A stretch of 64,000 nt of DNA from Gloeobacter kilaueensis JS1 (GTDB lineage Bacteria > Cyanobacteriota > Cyanobacteriia > Gloeobacterales > Gloeobacteraceae): NCBI RefSeq assembly GCF_000484535.1, contig NC_022600.1, positions 3,038,001 to 3,102,000 of the forward strand, written 5' to 3'. This document shows, one piece after another, positions 1-10,169 of the stretch (within the stretch, counting starts at the first letter, position 1; each line of letters begins with the position of its first letter). Both the position numbers and the translations under genes were made by a program. Below the pieces are notes generated by a model. The model was given only the letters and a program-made list of their open reading frames with translations, had not been told where the DNA came from and ran no database searches.

Positions 1-795
1 ATACAGACTGTTACAGACCTGCTTATCAATGCTGGCCTCAAGATTATTGCGGCCCTGCTCATCTTTGCGATTGGCCGGGTGCTCATCGAATTTGCCGTCA
101 GCCTGACGCGGCGCGCCCTCGACAAGCAGCGCATCGAGCCTACGCTTGTCCGCTACCTGGCTTCGGTGATCTCGGTGCTCGCCAATATTGCGCTCATCAT
201 CGCCATCTTGGGCTTCTTTGGCGTCGAGACCACCAGCTTTGCCGCCCTGTTCGCCGCTGCCGGTATCGCGATCGGGGCGGCCTGGGCAGGGCTGCTCGCC
301 AACTTTGCTGCCGGAGCCTTCATCATTGTCCTGCGGCCCTACAAGGTCGGCGATTTTATCACCGCCGGCGGGGTGACCGGTACCGTCAAAGAACTCGGCC
401 TCTTCGTCACCGCGATCGACACGCCGGACAACGTTCTGGTCTTTGTCGGCAACAACAAAATTTTCTCAGACAACATCCAGAACTTCTCCGTCAACCCCTA
501 CCGCCGCGTCGAACTGGCCGCCCAGCTCAACCACAGCGTCGATCACAACGACGCCATCGCTCGGCTCAAGCAGGGACTGGCCAATATCCCGAATGTCTTG
601 AATTCACCGGCCCCCGATGTCGAGATTCTTGAATTCAACCTCTCAGGACCGGTACTGGCCGTGCGGCCCTACACCAACAACATCCACTACTGGCAGGTGT
701 ACTTCGACACCAATCGCCTGATCCGCGAAAGCTTTGGCCAGGCGGGCTATCCCACCCCGGCCCAACACTTCGTTATCCGCAACGCCACCGGTTGA
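1..795 (+). CDS. Mechanosensitive channel of the MscS family (5' end outside window)
   Basis: C-terminal and central part of a small-conductance mechanosensitive channel, an inner-membrane pore that opens under hypo-osmotic tension. The reading frame is open from base 1, so the start lies upstream of the window. The first ~90 residues hold hydrophobic helices. The pore-helix region reads GAAWAGLLANFAAG, with the Gly/Ala packing typical of MscS TM3. It is followed by the beta domain (RPYKVGDFI, then GNNKIFSDNIQNFS) and a C-terminal alpha/beta domain. The frame ends about 80 bases before the next gene. The family assignment is firm; the physiological partner is not visible. Confidence 0.93.
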   Translation: MQTVTDLLINAGLKIIAALLIFAIGRVLIEFAVSLTRRALDKQRIEPTLVRYLASVISVLANIALIIAILGFFGVETTSFAALFAAAGIAIGAAWAGLLANFAAGAFIIVLRPYKVGDFITAGGVTGTVKELGLFVTAIDTPDNVLVFVGNNKIFSDNIQNFSVNPYRRVELAAQLNHSVDHNDAIARLKQGLANIPNVLNSPAPDVEILEFNLSGPVLAVRPYTNNIHYWQVYFDTNRLIRESFGQAGYPTPAQHFVIRNATG

Positions 796-872
796 GGCCG
801 CAAAAAAATCCAGGGTGCGCCGGGCAGAATTTGTGCTACGTTTACTTTGCCCCCTACCAAGGCCATCTACCA

Positions 873-2030
873 ATGTCGATAGCTCGGCGCATTCTCGTTC
901 CGCTCCTTGGCGGCTGTCTTTTTTTGCTGGTAGCCAACTGTTCCCTCATGGCTGCCACCCAGATGCGGCAGTTCTACAGCGACGATTTTCCGGTCAAAGT
1001 CTACATCAGTCCTTATCTTGCCGGTTCGACGGAGACCGACGAGACGAAGCGCCCGCGCGTACCTGAGGCGGCCTACAACGCTTTGCGCCAGGCGGTGCTC
1101 GATTGGGATCTCCTGATGATCAATTCGCCCGACAAGCCGCTGGATCGGACCTATACGATCGTTCTCAAACAAAAGCTCGATGTCTCCGATGCTACTCGCT
1201 TCGCTAAATTTGGTTTTTTGGTCCTCACTGACCAACCCGGCGAGGCGGACCTGTTCGTCGAAGCTAGCGACCTCAAGACGTTCGATCTCAAAGACGGCAA
1301 GGAGGCTCTTGGCTACTTCTCTGCGGTCAGAAGCTACCGGCTCGGCAAGATCGCTATGGCCATCCACCAACACCTCTCCTCGGAGTTGCGGGTGGTACTG
1401 CTGCACGAAATTGGTCACGCCCTCGGATTGGATCATGTCGCCGACGACGGCAACGAAAGTTCCTGCAACCTGATGTCACCGACCAAATATACCTGCTCGA
1501 TTGCCCTGCCCGCCTGTCGGGGCAACAGCGAGCTGTGTATCGGTATCCTCGATTCTCAAATTCGCCAGATCGAAAAAGCACTGACGAGCGAAAGACCGAT
1601 TAATTCTGAACCGGTGGCAGCAAAACCGCAGGGCACCCAAACGAGCGAGTCCCAAGCAGCGACGAAGCAGCAGGAGACAACCACGACTGCGGTTGCGATC
1701 AAAACAAAAGTAGAATCGCCCCGGCCAATCGCCACTATTCAAGATTGGATAGCCGAATTTCAGCGCAAGATCAAAGCGGTTTGGGATCCGCCGGAGGTCG
1801 AGAAGGATGCGCGGACGGTGCTGACAGTTGTGGTTGATCGCGCTGGCCACGTCGGTGAAGTTGCCGTCAAAGAAAGCGCCGGTCTCAAGTCGATCGATGA
1901 AGCCGCCATCGCTGCCGTCCACAAGGCTGGGCCTTTCGTCGCCTTGCCAGGCAGCTATAAGGAACCCGAGGTGTACATGGACTTCACTCTCGACGTTCAT
2001 GCCGGGGACGACAAACAACCGGGCCAGTAA
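873..2030 (+). CDS. Secreted matrixin-like zinc metalloprotease with TonB-type C-terminal domain
   Basis: 385 aa. The ATG at 873 is chosen because it opens a typical signal peptide (basic MSIARR, then a hydrophobic stretch ending near LMAATQ). The zinc motif HEIGHALGLDH starts at residue 178 and is followed by a Met-turn-like NLMSP, as in M10/matrixin metzincins. A Gln/Thr/Lys-rich linker (~residues 245-290) leads to a C-terminal domain of ~90 residues with VVVDRAGHVGEVAVKESAG and a DEAAIAAVHKAGPF helix. That pattern matches TonB/TolA-type C-terminal domains. The protein is therefore probably exported to the periplasm. The combination of protease and TonB-like domain in one chain is unusual. 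Protease class is seen from motifs; substrate is unknown. Confidence 0.85.
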   Translation: MSIARRILVPLLGGCLFLLVANCSLMAATQMRQFYSDDFPVKVYISPYLAGSTETDETKRPRVPEAAYNALRQAVLDWDLLMINSPDKPLDRTYTIVLKQKLDVSDATRFAKFGFLVLTDQPGEADLFVEASDLKTFDLKDGKEALGYFSAVRSYRLGKIAMAIHQHLSSELRVVLLHEIGHALGLDHVADDGNESSCNLMSPTKYTCSIALPACRGNSELCIGILDSQIRQIEKALTSERPINSEPVAAKPQGTQTSESQAATKQQETTTTAVAIKTKVESPRPIATIQDWIAEFQRKIKAVWDPPEVEKDARTVLTVVVDRAGHVGEVAVKESAGLKSIDEAAIAAVHKAGPFVALPGSYKEPEVYMDFTLDVHAGDDKQPGQ

Positions 2031-2142
2031 CACGGGCCAAAACATTTCTTTTTGCCGTTCTTCTGCGGTTCGAGCGCAGGTGGATGCGCCCGTTGTGGCA
2101 TTCTAGAAAAACTGCCCCACAGGTTCGTCGGAGAAGTTGGTG

Positions 2143-3330
2143 ATGTCCCGCCTCAGTAGTCGCGTCCGCTCCTTGACCCCCTCGCTCACCCTGGCGATTG
2201 CCGCCCGGACAAAAGCCCTCAAGGCAGGTGGCGTCGATATCTGCAATCTGAGTGCGGGTGAACCCGACTTCGACACGCCCGCGCCCATCCGCGAGGCGGC
2301 AAAGGCAGCCCTCGACCGGGGCGAGACCCGCTACGGCCCGGTGGCAGGCCAGCCGCTGCTGCGGGAGCTGATCGCCCAGAAGCTTGAGCGCGACAACGGG
2401 CTGGTCTACTCCCCCGAGCAGATCCTGGTGACCAACGGCGGCAAGCAGGCGATCTTCAACGCGGTCATGGCCCTCGTCGAGCCGGGGGACGCCGTACTCA
2501 TCCCCAGCCCCTACTGGCTGAGCTATCCAGAAATCGTCGCCCTGGCGGGCGGTACCTCCCTGTTCTTGCCCACCACCGAAGGGGCAGACTTCAAGATCAC
2601 AGCCGACCAGCTCGAAGCGGCGATTACACCGCGCACCCGGCTGCTTGTCCTCAATTCGCCCTCCAACCCGACCGGCATGGTCTACAGCCGCGCCGAACTG
2701 GAGGCGCTCGCAGCGGTGATCCTCCGCCACGACCTGCTGGTGCTCTCCGACGAGATCTACGAAAAGCTCGTCTACGACGGCACCACCCACCACAGCATCG
2801 GCAGCTTCGGCCCTGAGATTGCAGCCAGAACGATCACCGTCGGCGGCTTCAGTAAGGCTTTTGCGATGACCGGCTGGCGGCTGGGTTATCTCGCCGCACC
2901 CCCCGAGATTGTCAAAGCCGCCGCTGCGATCCAGAGCCACAGCACCTCGAACGTCGCCCTCTACTCCCAGGCCGGGGCGATCGCGGCGCTGCAGGATGAG
3001 CGGGTAGCCGGTGAGGTCCAACGGATGGTGGCCACCTTCGCCGAGCGGCGCACCGCCATGTACCGGGCGCTGAGCCGCGTCCCAGATATCACCTGCGCCG
3101 CCGCCCAGGGTGCGTTTTATCTGTTTGCCGACATCGCCGAGAGTGGCCTCGATTCGACCCGCTTCTGCGAAAAATTGCTCGAGGAAGGGCACGTCGCCGC
3201 CGTGCCGGGCATCGCCTTCGGTTCGGACGCCCATATCCGACTCTCCTACGCTGCCGACCGCACGACTATCCTGAAAGGCATCGAGCGACTGGGACAGTTC
3301 ATGGCGCAACGGCGGGCGGTGCGCCTGTAG
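2143..3330 (+). CDS. Class I/II pyridoxal-phosphate aminotransferase (aspartate aminotransferase type)
   Basis: 395 aa, the normal length for prokaryotic aspartate aminotransferases of subgroup Ib. Visible landmarks are the N-terminal LSAGEPDFDTP, the NSPSNPTG motif, the LSDEIYEKL segment that contacts the cofactor, and SKAFAMTGWRLGY holding the Schiff-base lysine and phosphate-binding Arg. A C-terminal RLSYA supplies the substrate carboxylate Arg. Cytosolic transamination between aspartate (or prephenate) and 2-oxo acids is expected. The ATG at 2143 is preferred over TTG 2137 and GTG 2140. It stands alone between the protease gene and a kinase. Exact substrate (aspartate, or aromatic/prephenate) cannot be settled from sequence alone. 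Confidence 0.93.
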   Translation: MSRLSSRVRSLTPSLTLAIAARTKALKAGGVDICNLSAGEPDFDTPAPIREAAKAALDRGETRYGPVAGQPLLRELIAQKLERDNGLVYSPEQILVTNGGKQAIFNAVMALVEPGDAVLIPSPYWLSYPEIVALAGGTSLFLPTTEGADFKITADQLEAAITPRTRLLVLNSPSNPTGMVYSRAELEALAAVILRHDLLVLSDEIYEKLVYDGTTHHSIGSFGPEIAARTITVGGFSKAFAMTGWRLGYLAAPPEIVKAAAAIQSHSTSNVALYSQAGAIAALQDERVAGEVQRMVATFAERRTAMYRALSRVPDITCAAAQGAFYLFADIAESGLDSTRFCEKLLEEGHVAAVPGIAFGSDAHIRLSYAADRTTILKGIERLGQFMAQRRAVRL

Positions 3331-3548
3331 ACGTAGCACGTTGTCCTGCTAAAGACTGTATATCTATCCCCAGGCGCAGGCCAGACACCGTATAAGTCAG
3401 CCTAAAGTCGATGCGCCGCTCTGGCCAAACCTGCTATAAATCGAGTAAGTAATTATCCTTATTGCCCTGGCACACTGATTCGCTTTTATTTGCTGTGGTT
3501 GCACTTGATCTCGATCGCCCGATCGTTTGAGAGCTTTAGAACAATCCC

Positions 3549-5246
3549 ATGGATAATACAAGTAAGACAAAGGAACAGTTGCTCAGCGAGCTACAGAAGC
3601 TCCAGTTGCACGGAACATTTCTCACCGAGGCAAGCCGGGTGCTCGCCTCCTCCCTCGATTACCGCACCACCCTGGCATCGGTTGGCCGTCTGGCTCTAAG
3701 CGGTCTGGCAGATTACTGCCTCATCGACTTGCTGGAGGGACAGAGCGTGCATCGGCTGGTGATTGCCCGCGCCAATCCGGAGCGGGGGGAGGGAGCCTGG
3801 CAGGTAGAGCGGTATTATCCCTTCGATTTGCAGGCGTCCTACGGTCCGAGCTACGCCGTGCGCACCGGCAAAGGTGAGCTGGTAAGTGAGGTCGGCCCCG
3901 ACGCGCCGGACCTGCTCGCGATGGCCGGGCTGCATTCTTACATCTGCGTGCCGCTGGTAGCCAGGGAGCGCCCCCTCGGCGCTCTGACGTTCGGCCTGGC
4001 GCAAAAAAACGGTGATCGCCACTACGACGAGTCGGATTTTAATCTGGCGGAGGAATTGGCCCGGCGGGCGGCAGTAGCGATCGACAACGCCCGGTTGTTC
4101 GCAGCGGAGGCGGAGGCACGCTCCCAGGCGGAGGTGGCCAATCGCACCAAGGACGATTTTCTGGCCACCCTCAGCCACGAGTTGCGCACCCCCCTCAACT
4201 CGATCATCGGCTACACCCAGTTGCTCAGGCGCGGCCAGCTCGATTCGGCGGCAGCCAGACGGGCTCTGGAGGCGATCGAGCGCAACGGCTGGTTGCAGAC
4301 CCAGCTCATCGACGATCTGCTCGATGCTTCGCAGATCTTGCAGGGCAGCCTCGAACTCAATCTGCGTCCGGTGCATCTGCTGCCCATCGTCCAGGAGGCG
4401 GTCGAGTCGCTCCGCTCCGCAGCCCAGCTCAAGCACATCCAGCTCGATGTGCAGCTGGAGGACGAAACCGGCCTGATTTTAGGTGAAGCGGTGCGTCTGC
4501 GCCAGGTAGTCCTCAACTTGCTCTCGAATGCGATTAAATTCACGTCGGAGGGGGGCCGCATCCAGGTCCGACTGGGGCGCGAGAACGGGAGCTGGCAACT
4601 GGTGGTGCGCGACAGTGGCATCGGCATCGATGGGCGATTCCTGCCCTACGTCTTCGAGGTTTTCCGGCAGGCGGACAGTTCGCGGCGGCGCGAGCACGGC
4701 GGGCTCGGCCTCGGCCTCGCCATCGCCCGCTACCTCGTCGAGCAGCACGGCGGCCAGATCGAGGCAGAGAGTGCCGGTCAGGGCCGGGGAGCAACTTTTA
4801 CCGTCCATCTGCCGGTGATGGCCGAACCGGCACTGGTGGTGCAGCCCAGCCGCTCCACTCCCGACAACCCCGGCCACCAGCCGCTTTCAAGGCTGCGGGT
4901 GCTGGTGATGCCCTCGATCGAGAGTGGCGACGGCGAGGCGGCCCTCTCACTGGGGTCGATGGTCCGTCAGTTGGGAGCTGAGGTGGCGACGGCGGTGACG
5001 GCGGCTGAGGCGCTCTCGCTGCTCGAACAGTTCGATCCTGACGTGCTGATTAGTCCCGTCGGCTATGCCAGGAATGACCTTTGTACGGTGATCCACAAAG
5101 TTGGTGAGCAGCGGCCTCCCCGCTGCGACCTGCAGGCTGGCGACGGCGAACAGCTGGTGCAGGCAGGCTTTGAGATTCGCACCGCTCCCGCCACACCCGA
5201 AAAGCTGGCAACGGCGATGGCAAGTCTTGCCTCCCGCCGCGCTTGA
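3549..5246 (+). CDS. GAF-domain sensor histidine kinase with degenerate receiver-like tail
   Basis: 565 aa, no membrane segment, so a cytosolic sensor. A short N-terminal coiled region is followed by a GAF domain (~20-185) and then a HisKA domain with [10 protein letters not shown], phospho-His at residue 210. The HATPase domain follows (~310-420) with N-box LLSNAIKFT and G-boxes DSGIGI and GGLGLGLA. After a Pro-rich linker the last ~115 residues resemble a receiver (LRVLVMPSIES) but lack the acidic pocket and have DVLISPVG where the phospho-Asp would be. The tail is thus probably a pseudo-receiver. No response regulator is adjacent, so the kinase is an orphan here. Confidence 0.9.
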   Translation: MDNTSKTKEQLLSELQKLQLHGTFLTEASRVLASSLDYRTTLASVGRLALSGLADYCLIDLLEGQSVHRLVIARANPERGEGAWQVERYYPFDLQASYGPSYAVRTGKGELVSEVGPDAPDLLAMAGLHSYICVPLVARERPLGALTFGLAQKNGDRHYDESDFNLAEELARRAAVAIDNARLFAAEAEARSQAEVANRTKDDFLATLSHELRTPLNSIIGYTQLLRRGQLDSAAARRALEAIERNGWLQTQLIDDLLDASQILQGSLELNLRPVHLLPIVQEAVESLRSAAQLKHIQLDVQLEDETGLILGEAVRLRQVVLNLLSNAIKFTSEGGRIQVRLGRENGSWQLVVRDSGIGIDGRFLPYVFEVFRQADSSRRREHGGLGLGLAIARYLVEQHGGQIEAESAGQGRGATFTVHLPVMAEPALVVQPSRSTPDNPGHQPLSRLRVLVMPSIESGDGEAALSLGSMVRQLGAEVATAVTAAEALSLLEQFDPDVLISPVGYARNDLCTVIHKVGEQRPPRCDLQAGDGEQLVQAGFEIRTAPATPEKLATAMASLASRRA

Positions 5247-5298
5247 GCTACCATCGAGACCGCCGGTTCGGCAGGCTGTAGCTGGAGAACAAAAATCG

Positions 5299-6291
5299 AT
5301 GATCTTAGCGGGTGACATTGGCGGCACGAATGTGCGGCTTGCCCTTTTTGAGGACAGGGGGGATCACCTTGAGACCCTGGCGGAGCAGAGCTTTCTCACC
5401 CATGCTTACGCTGGCCTCGAAGAGATCGTCGCTCTATTTTTAGACAGGCAGGGCCACAAAAAAGTGGACCAGGCCAGCTTTGGGGTGGCAGGACCGGTGA
5501 TCGACGGTCAGGTACACGCGACAAACCTGCCCTGGCTCATCGAGGCGAGCACACTCCAGAGCGCTCTGGACTTGATGGACGTGGGCCTGATCAACGATCT
5601 GGAGGCGAACGCCTACGGCATCGCCCTCCTGCGGCCATCGGATCTGGTGGTCGTCAACGCCGGTGTGCCCGGTGCCACCGGCAACGCGGCGATTATCTCA
5701 GCGGGCACCGGACTCGGCGAGGCAGGGCTCTACTGGGACGGCCATAGGCACCGGCCCTTCGCCACCGAGGGCGGCCACACCGACTTTGCTCCAGCGGGCG
5801 AGCTGCAGGTCGAACTGTTGCAGTACCTCACCGCCGAGTATGGCCGGGTGAGCTGGGAGCGGGTGCTCTCCGGGCCGGGGCTTTACAACCTCTATCGCTT
5901 CTTGCGCGACACGGGCCGGGGCAAAGAATCCGCTGCTACCCAGCAGCAACTGCGGCAGGCCGAAGACCTGCCCTCGGTGATTGGCCGCTCGGCGCTGAGC
6001 GGCAACGACCCGCTCTCCGAGCAGGCGCTGGATCTGTTCGTCGCCCTCTACGGGGCGGAGGCGGGCAACCTCGCCCTCAAGATCATGGCAAGGGGCGGCC
6101 TGTACGTGGGGGGCGGCATCGCCCCCAAGATCGTCGCAAAACTCCGCACCCCCGCCTTCCTGCAGGCGTTCGTCGCCAAAGGCCGCCTGCAACCGCTGCT
6201 GGAAGCGATGCCGCTTTCGATCATCCTCAACGACCGGACGGCCCTTCTGGGCGCAGCCCGCTACGCTCTGCTGGCCGGAGAGCAGCCGTAG
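5299..6291 (+). CDS. glk: Glucokinase
   Basis: 330 aa, the usual bacterial Glk length. The start ATG at 5299 opens MILAGDIGGTNVRLALF, the N-terminal phosphate-1 loop of the ROK/Glk ATPase fold. Further motifs are FGVAGPV, LPWLI, NDLEANAYGI (catalytic Asp), SAGTGLGEAG and ATEGGHTDFAP with the glucose-binding residues. GGGIAPKI lies near the end. The enzyme phosphorylates glucose with ATP in the cytosol and feeds glycolysis or the pentose phosphate pathway. It converges with metK, with a hairpin between them. An upstream in-frame start at 5101 would lie inside the kinase gene and is rejected. Confidence 0.95.
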   Translation: MILAGDIGGTNVRLALFEDRGDHLETLAEQSFLTHAYAGLEEIVALFLDRQGHKKVDQASFGVAGPVIDGQVHATNLPWLIEASTLQSALDLMDVGLINDLEANAYGIALLRPSDLVVVNAGVPGATGNAAIISAGTGLGEAGLYWDGHRHRPFATEGGHTDFAPAGELQVELLQYLTAEYGRVSWERVLSGPGLYNLYRFLRDTGRGKESAATQQQLRQAEDLPSVIGRSALSGNDPLSEQALDLFVALYGAEAGNLALKIMARGGLYVGGGIAPKIVAKLRTPAFLQAFVAKGRLQPLLEAMPLSIILNDRTALLGAARYALLAGEQP

Positions 6292-6318
6292 GGCAGCCGG
6301 GTGTTTAGCCCGGCTGCC
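6292..6318. terminator. Hairpin between convergent glk and metK
   Basis: Perfect 10-bp inverted repeat (6292-6301 with 6309-6318), GC-rich, 7-base loop, no clear T-run on either side. It sits exactly in the 29-base gap between two convergent stop codons, so a bidirectional terminator is likely. Confidence 0.6.
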
Positions 6319-6320
6319 TA

Positions 6321-7577
<1,257 letters not shown>

Positions 7578-7642
7578 ACAACTCCCTCCAGTGGATAGGT
7601 AGATGCGTCTCTTGGCTTGCAATCTTCGCAGTATCAGGGTGA

Positions 7643-7759
7643 TTGACTTATCTTCCGGTTCTGGTCGGAACCGCAGGAATTGGCACCTCTTCCCTCCCTT
7701 GAGGACGGTTGCCGTGGCGTCACCGGGCCTGTTCCCTACGCCTGCTCTGGATAAGTCAA
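7643..7759 (-). promoter_or_regulatory. SAM-I (S-box) riboswitch controlling metK
   Basis: Read on the minus strand from 7759 to 7643. P1 is a perfect 10-bp helix, 7750-7759 with 7643-7652 (TTGACTTATC / GATAAGTCAA). Between the strands lie the S-box signatures in order: CCAGAGCAGGCGTAGGGA, ACAGGCCCGGTGACGCC, ACGGCAACC, then GAGGTGCCAATTCCTGC and a final hairpin CGGTTCCGACCAGAACCG before P1 closes. These match the conserved core of the SAM-I aptamer. The 65 bases between P1 and the TTG start contain no hairpin plus U-run that I can see, so control may act on translation or through an alternative pairing and not a classic terminator. Confidence 0.93.
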
Positions 7760-7770
7760 GAGACTTGACT
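7754..7770. promoter_or_regulatory. Palindrome overlapping the 5' strand of riboswitch P1
   Basis: Perfect 17-base inverted repeat with 7-base arms and a 3-base loop (AGTCAAG AGA CTTGACT). Its inner arm is part of the P1 5' strand, so as RNA it would compete with P1. As DNA it could be an operator at the transcription start. A perfect TTGACA lies upstream on the minus strand (7801-7796), though the -10 after it is weak. Confidence 0.45.
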
Positions 7771-7777
7771 CAAGGTA

Positions 7778-7939
7778 TCATCGCCGTTCGCCGACTGTCA
7801 ATTGCCCACTTTCGGCCATACTGTTCCGGCTGACATCGGCGGGCAAAATGCGTGTTTCTTCACAGCCAAAGTAGTAAGATTGGGCGGCCAGGGCGAACCC
7901 GGCGATACACCAGCGCAGCCACTCTCCCAGCGCGTGCAT
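7778..7939 (-). CDS. Small ORF, 53 aa, unrecognised, upstream of the metK leader
   Basis: ATG at 7939 is preceded by GGAGAAG at a 5-7-base distance, a good ribosome site. The product begins MHALGEWLRWCIAGFALAAQ, an amphipathic or membrane-associated helix, followed by a polar tail with two Cys in all (residues 11 and 26). It lies between the ftsH terminator and the SAM riboswitch, on the same strand as metK. Its 3' end overlaps a candidate -35 for the riboswitch transcript. I do not recognise a family. The rest of the 7578-8075 gap holds only the riboswitch and terminator. Confidence 0.5.
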   Translation of the reverse strand: MHALGEWLRWCIAGFALAAQSYYFGCEETRILPADVSRNSMAESGQLTVGERR

Positions 7940-8024
7940 TCAAACTTCTCCACTCGTCTACGGGCATCATCGATCGCAGCCTGAGCCCGTAGGGACGAGG
8001 GTGTGCCAGATCGCCGGGCGGCAC

Positions 8025-8051
8025 AAAAAAGCGGGGGTATCGCTCCCCCGC
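8025..8051 (-). terminator. Rho-independent terminator after ftsH
   Basis: On the minus strand: GCGGGGG, 7-base loop, CCCCCGC (8045-8051 with 8031-8037), followed by six U (8030-8025). It lies 25 bases after the ftsH stop. Confidence 0.88.
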
Positions 8052-8075
8052 CCTGGATTTTGGTAGCAGTCAGAT

Positions 8076-9968
8076 TCAGGAACTGAGAGCCGGTACGGTC
8101 TGCTCCTTCATCGGAATTTCGACCACTTCGCTCACCAACCGGCGCAACTCGTCGCCGTCGATCGTCTCCTTTTCGAGCAGCAGATCGACGATCCGGTCCA
8201 TCAGTGAGCGGTAGCGGGTGAGCAACTCGACCGTCTCGGTGTGGCAGCGCTTGACGATGTTGCGCACCTGCTCGTCTACGAGGGCTGAAACATCTTCGGA
8301 CATATCCGAGCGCTGCATCAGGTCGCGGCCCAAAAAGACCTCGCCGCCGCCGGTGAGGGAGAGCAGGCCCAGATCGGACATGCCAAAGCGCGTCACCATC
8401 TGGCGGGCCAGATTGGAGATCTGCATCAAGTCCGAGGAAGCGCCCGTGGTCACCTCGTCGTCGCCAAAGACCACCTCCTCGGCGGCCCGACCGCCGAGAG
8501 CGCCCTTGATCCGGGCGAGAAGCTGGTTGCGGGTGATGAGCATCTGCTCCTCGGAGGGCGTGAACCAGGTGAGGCCACCGGCCCGTCCTCGGGGGATGAT
8601 CGTCACCTTCTGCACGGGATCGTGGTCGGGCAGCAGCGTGCCCACCAGGGCGTGGCCGACTTCGTGGTAGGCGATGAGCCGCTTCTTCTTGCTATCGACG
8701 AGGGGTTGCTTTTCGAGGCCGGCGATCACCCGGTCGGTGGCGTCGTCGATGTCGCGCATCGTGATTTCGTTCTGGCGACGGCGGGCGGCGAGGATGGCGG
8801 CCTCGTTGAGCAGGTTCGCCAGGTCCGCACCGGCAAAGCCGGGGGTGCGGCGGGCAATGACATCAAGGTCGATGTCGGCTGCTAATTTTTTGTTGCGGGC
8901 GTGGACTTTGAGTACCTCCAGCCGACCTGCCATGTCGGGCCGATCGACGGTGATCTGCCGATCAAAGCGGCCAGGACGCAGGATCGCCGCATCGAGCACG
9001 TCGGGGCGGTTGGTGGCGGCGATGATGATGATGCCGGTGTTGCCCTCGAAGCCGTCCATCTCGACCAGTAACTGGTTGAGGGTCTGCTCGCGCTCGTCGT
9101 TGCCGCCGCCAATACCGGCACCGCGCTGGCGGCCTACGGCGTCGATTTCGTCGATAAATACGATGCAGGGAGCGTTTTCTTTGGCTTTTTTGAACAGGTC
9201 GCGCACGCGGCTGGCACCGACGCCCACGAACATCTCGACAAATTCAGAACCAGAGATCGAGAAGAAGGGCACCCCCGCCTCACCGGCGATCGCCTTGGCG
9301 AGCAGCGTCTTGCCGGTGCCGGGAGGACCGACGAGAAGCACGCCCTTGGGAATCTTGGCCCCGACCGCCGTGAAGCGCTCGGGACGCTTGAGGAACTGGA
9401 CCACTTCCTGCAGTTCTTCTTTGGCTTCGTCGATACCGGCTACATCGTCGAATTTGACGCCGGTCTTGGCCTCCATCTGGAAGCGGGCCTTGGACTTACC
9501 GAAGTTCATCGCCTGACCGGGGCCGCTGCTGTTACTGGAGCGGCGCAGCAGCAAAAACAGTCCGCCCAACAGCAAGATCGGGAAGAACAGGTTGCCCAGG
9601 ATGCCCAAAAAAGCGCCGTTGTTGCTCGGCGGCTGGGCAGCAAAGTCTACGTTCTTGCTGCGCAGGGTGGCGTAGAGATCGTTGAGGTCCGAAAGGGGCA
9701 GATTCACCCGGAAGCGCTGCGGAGCCGTATCCGGAATGCTCGGATCGGGCAGCGTCGCAATCGCCACCCGGCCACCGTCGAGAATATCGACTTTTTCGAC
9801 CTTGCCCTGCTCGATGGCGCTGAGAAAATCGGTGTAGGCCATGGCGGCGGTCGCCGTGTTCGCTGTCTCGCCGCGCGGCGAACCGCTCGGCAGGCTCTGC
9901 CACAACAGCACCCCGATCAAAATGAGCGGGATCGCCCCCAGCAAAAGGGTCTTCCAGGAAAATTTCAT
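8076..9968 (-). CDS. ftsH: ATP-dependent zinc metalloprotease FtsH
   Basis: 630 aa, full family length. N-terminal membrane helix (residues 8-24), a periplasmic or lumenal domain, then a second membrane helix (~122-142). The AAA+ domain has Walker A GPPGTGKT ending at residue 221, a Walker [12 protein letters not shown], the second region of homology ([19 protein letters not shown]) and the pore [14 protein letters not shown]. The M41 protease site HEVGH is at 435-439. It degrades membrane and misfolded cytosolic proteins; in cyanobacteria FtsH hexamers remove damaged photosystem II D1. Cyanobacteria usually carry four paralogues and which one this is cannot be decided here. Confidence 0.97.
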   Translation of the reverse strand: MKFSWKTLLLGAIPLILIGVLLWQSLPSGSPRGETANTATAAMAYTDFLSAIEQGKVEKVDILDGGRVAIATLPDPSIPDTAPQRFRVNLPLSDLNDLYATLRSKNVDFAAQPPSNNGAFLGILGNLFFPILLLGGLFLLLRRSSNSSGPGQAMNFGKSKARFQMEAKTGVKFDDVAGIDEAKEELQEVVQFLKRPERFTAVGAKIPKGVLLVGPPGTGKTLLAKAIAGEAGVPFFSISGSEFVEMFVGVGASRVRDLFKKAKENAPCIVFIDEIDAVGRQRGAGIGGGNDEREQTLNQLLVEMDGFEGNTGIIIIAATNRPDVLDAAILRPGRFDRQITVDRPDMAGRLEVLKVHARNKKLAADIDLDVIARRTPGFAGADLANLLNEAAILAARRRQNEITMRDIDDATDRVIAGLEKQPLVDSKKKRLIAYHEVGHALVGTLLPDHDPVQKVTIIPRGRAGGLTWFTPSEEQMLITRNQLLARIKGALGGRAAEEVVFGDDEVTTGASSDLMQISNLARQMVTRFGMSDLGLLSLTGGGEVFLGRDLMQRSDMSEDVSALVDEQVRNIVKRCHTETVELLTRYRSLMDRIVDLLLEKETIDGDELRRLVSEVVEIPMKEQTVPALSS

Positions 9969-10169
9969 CTGCTGCTTCCCTTAGAGTGGGTAGGATGAGT
10001 TTCTTAATCTAACTTAACTCGTTGTTCAGCATTGTTCAAGGCGCAGAAAATGGGCCGAATGAACCATTTTGAGGGGGTTGTGTCCCTTGATAGCTGAAGC
10101 GATCCCCGGCTTGCGCTACGCTTGGAAATGGTGGCGCGCAGTGGGTGCGTCGGCATTGGGATCAAGGAC

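Noticed and set aside
7578-7642. Terminator or clear anti-Shine-Dalgarno in the metK leader
   Set aside because: No hairpin with U-run and no good complement to GGAGGG found in this stretch or in the aptamer.
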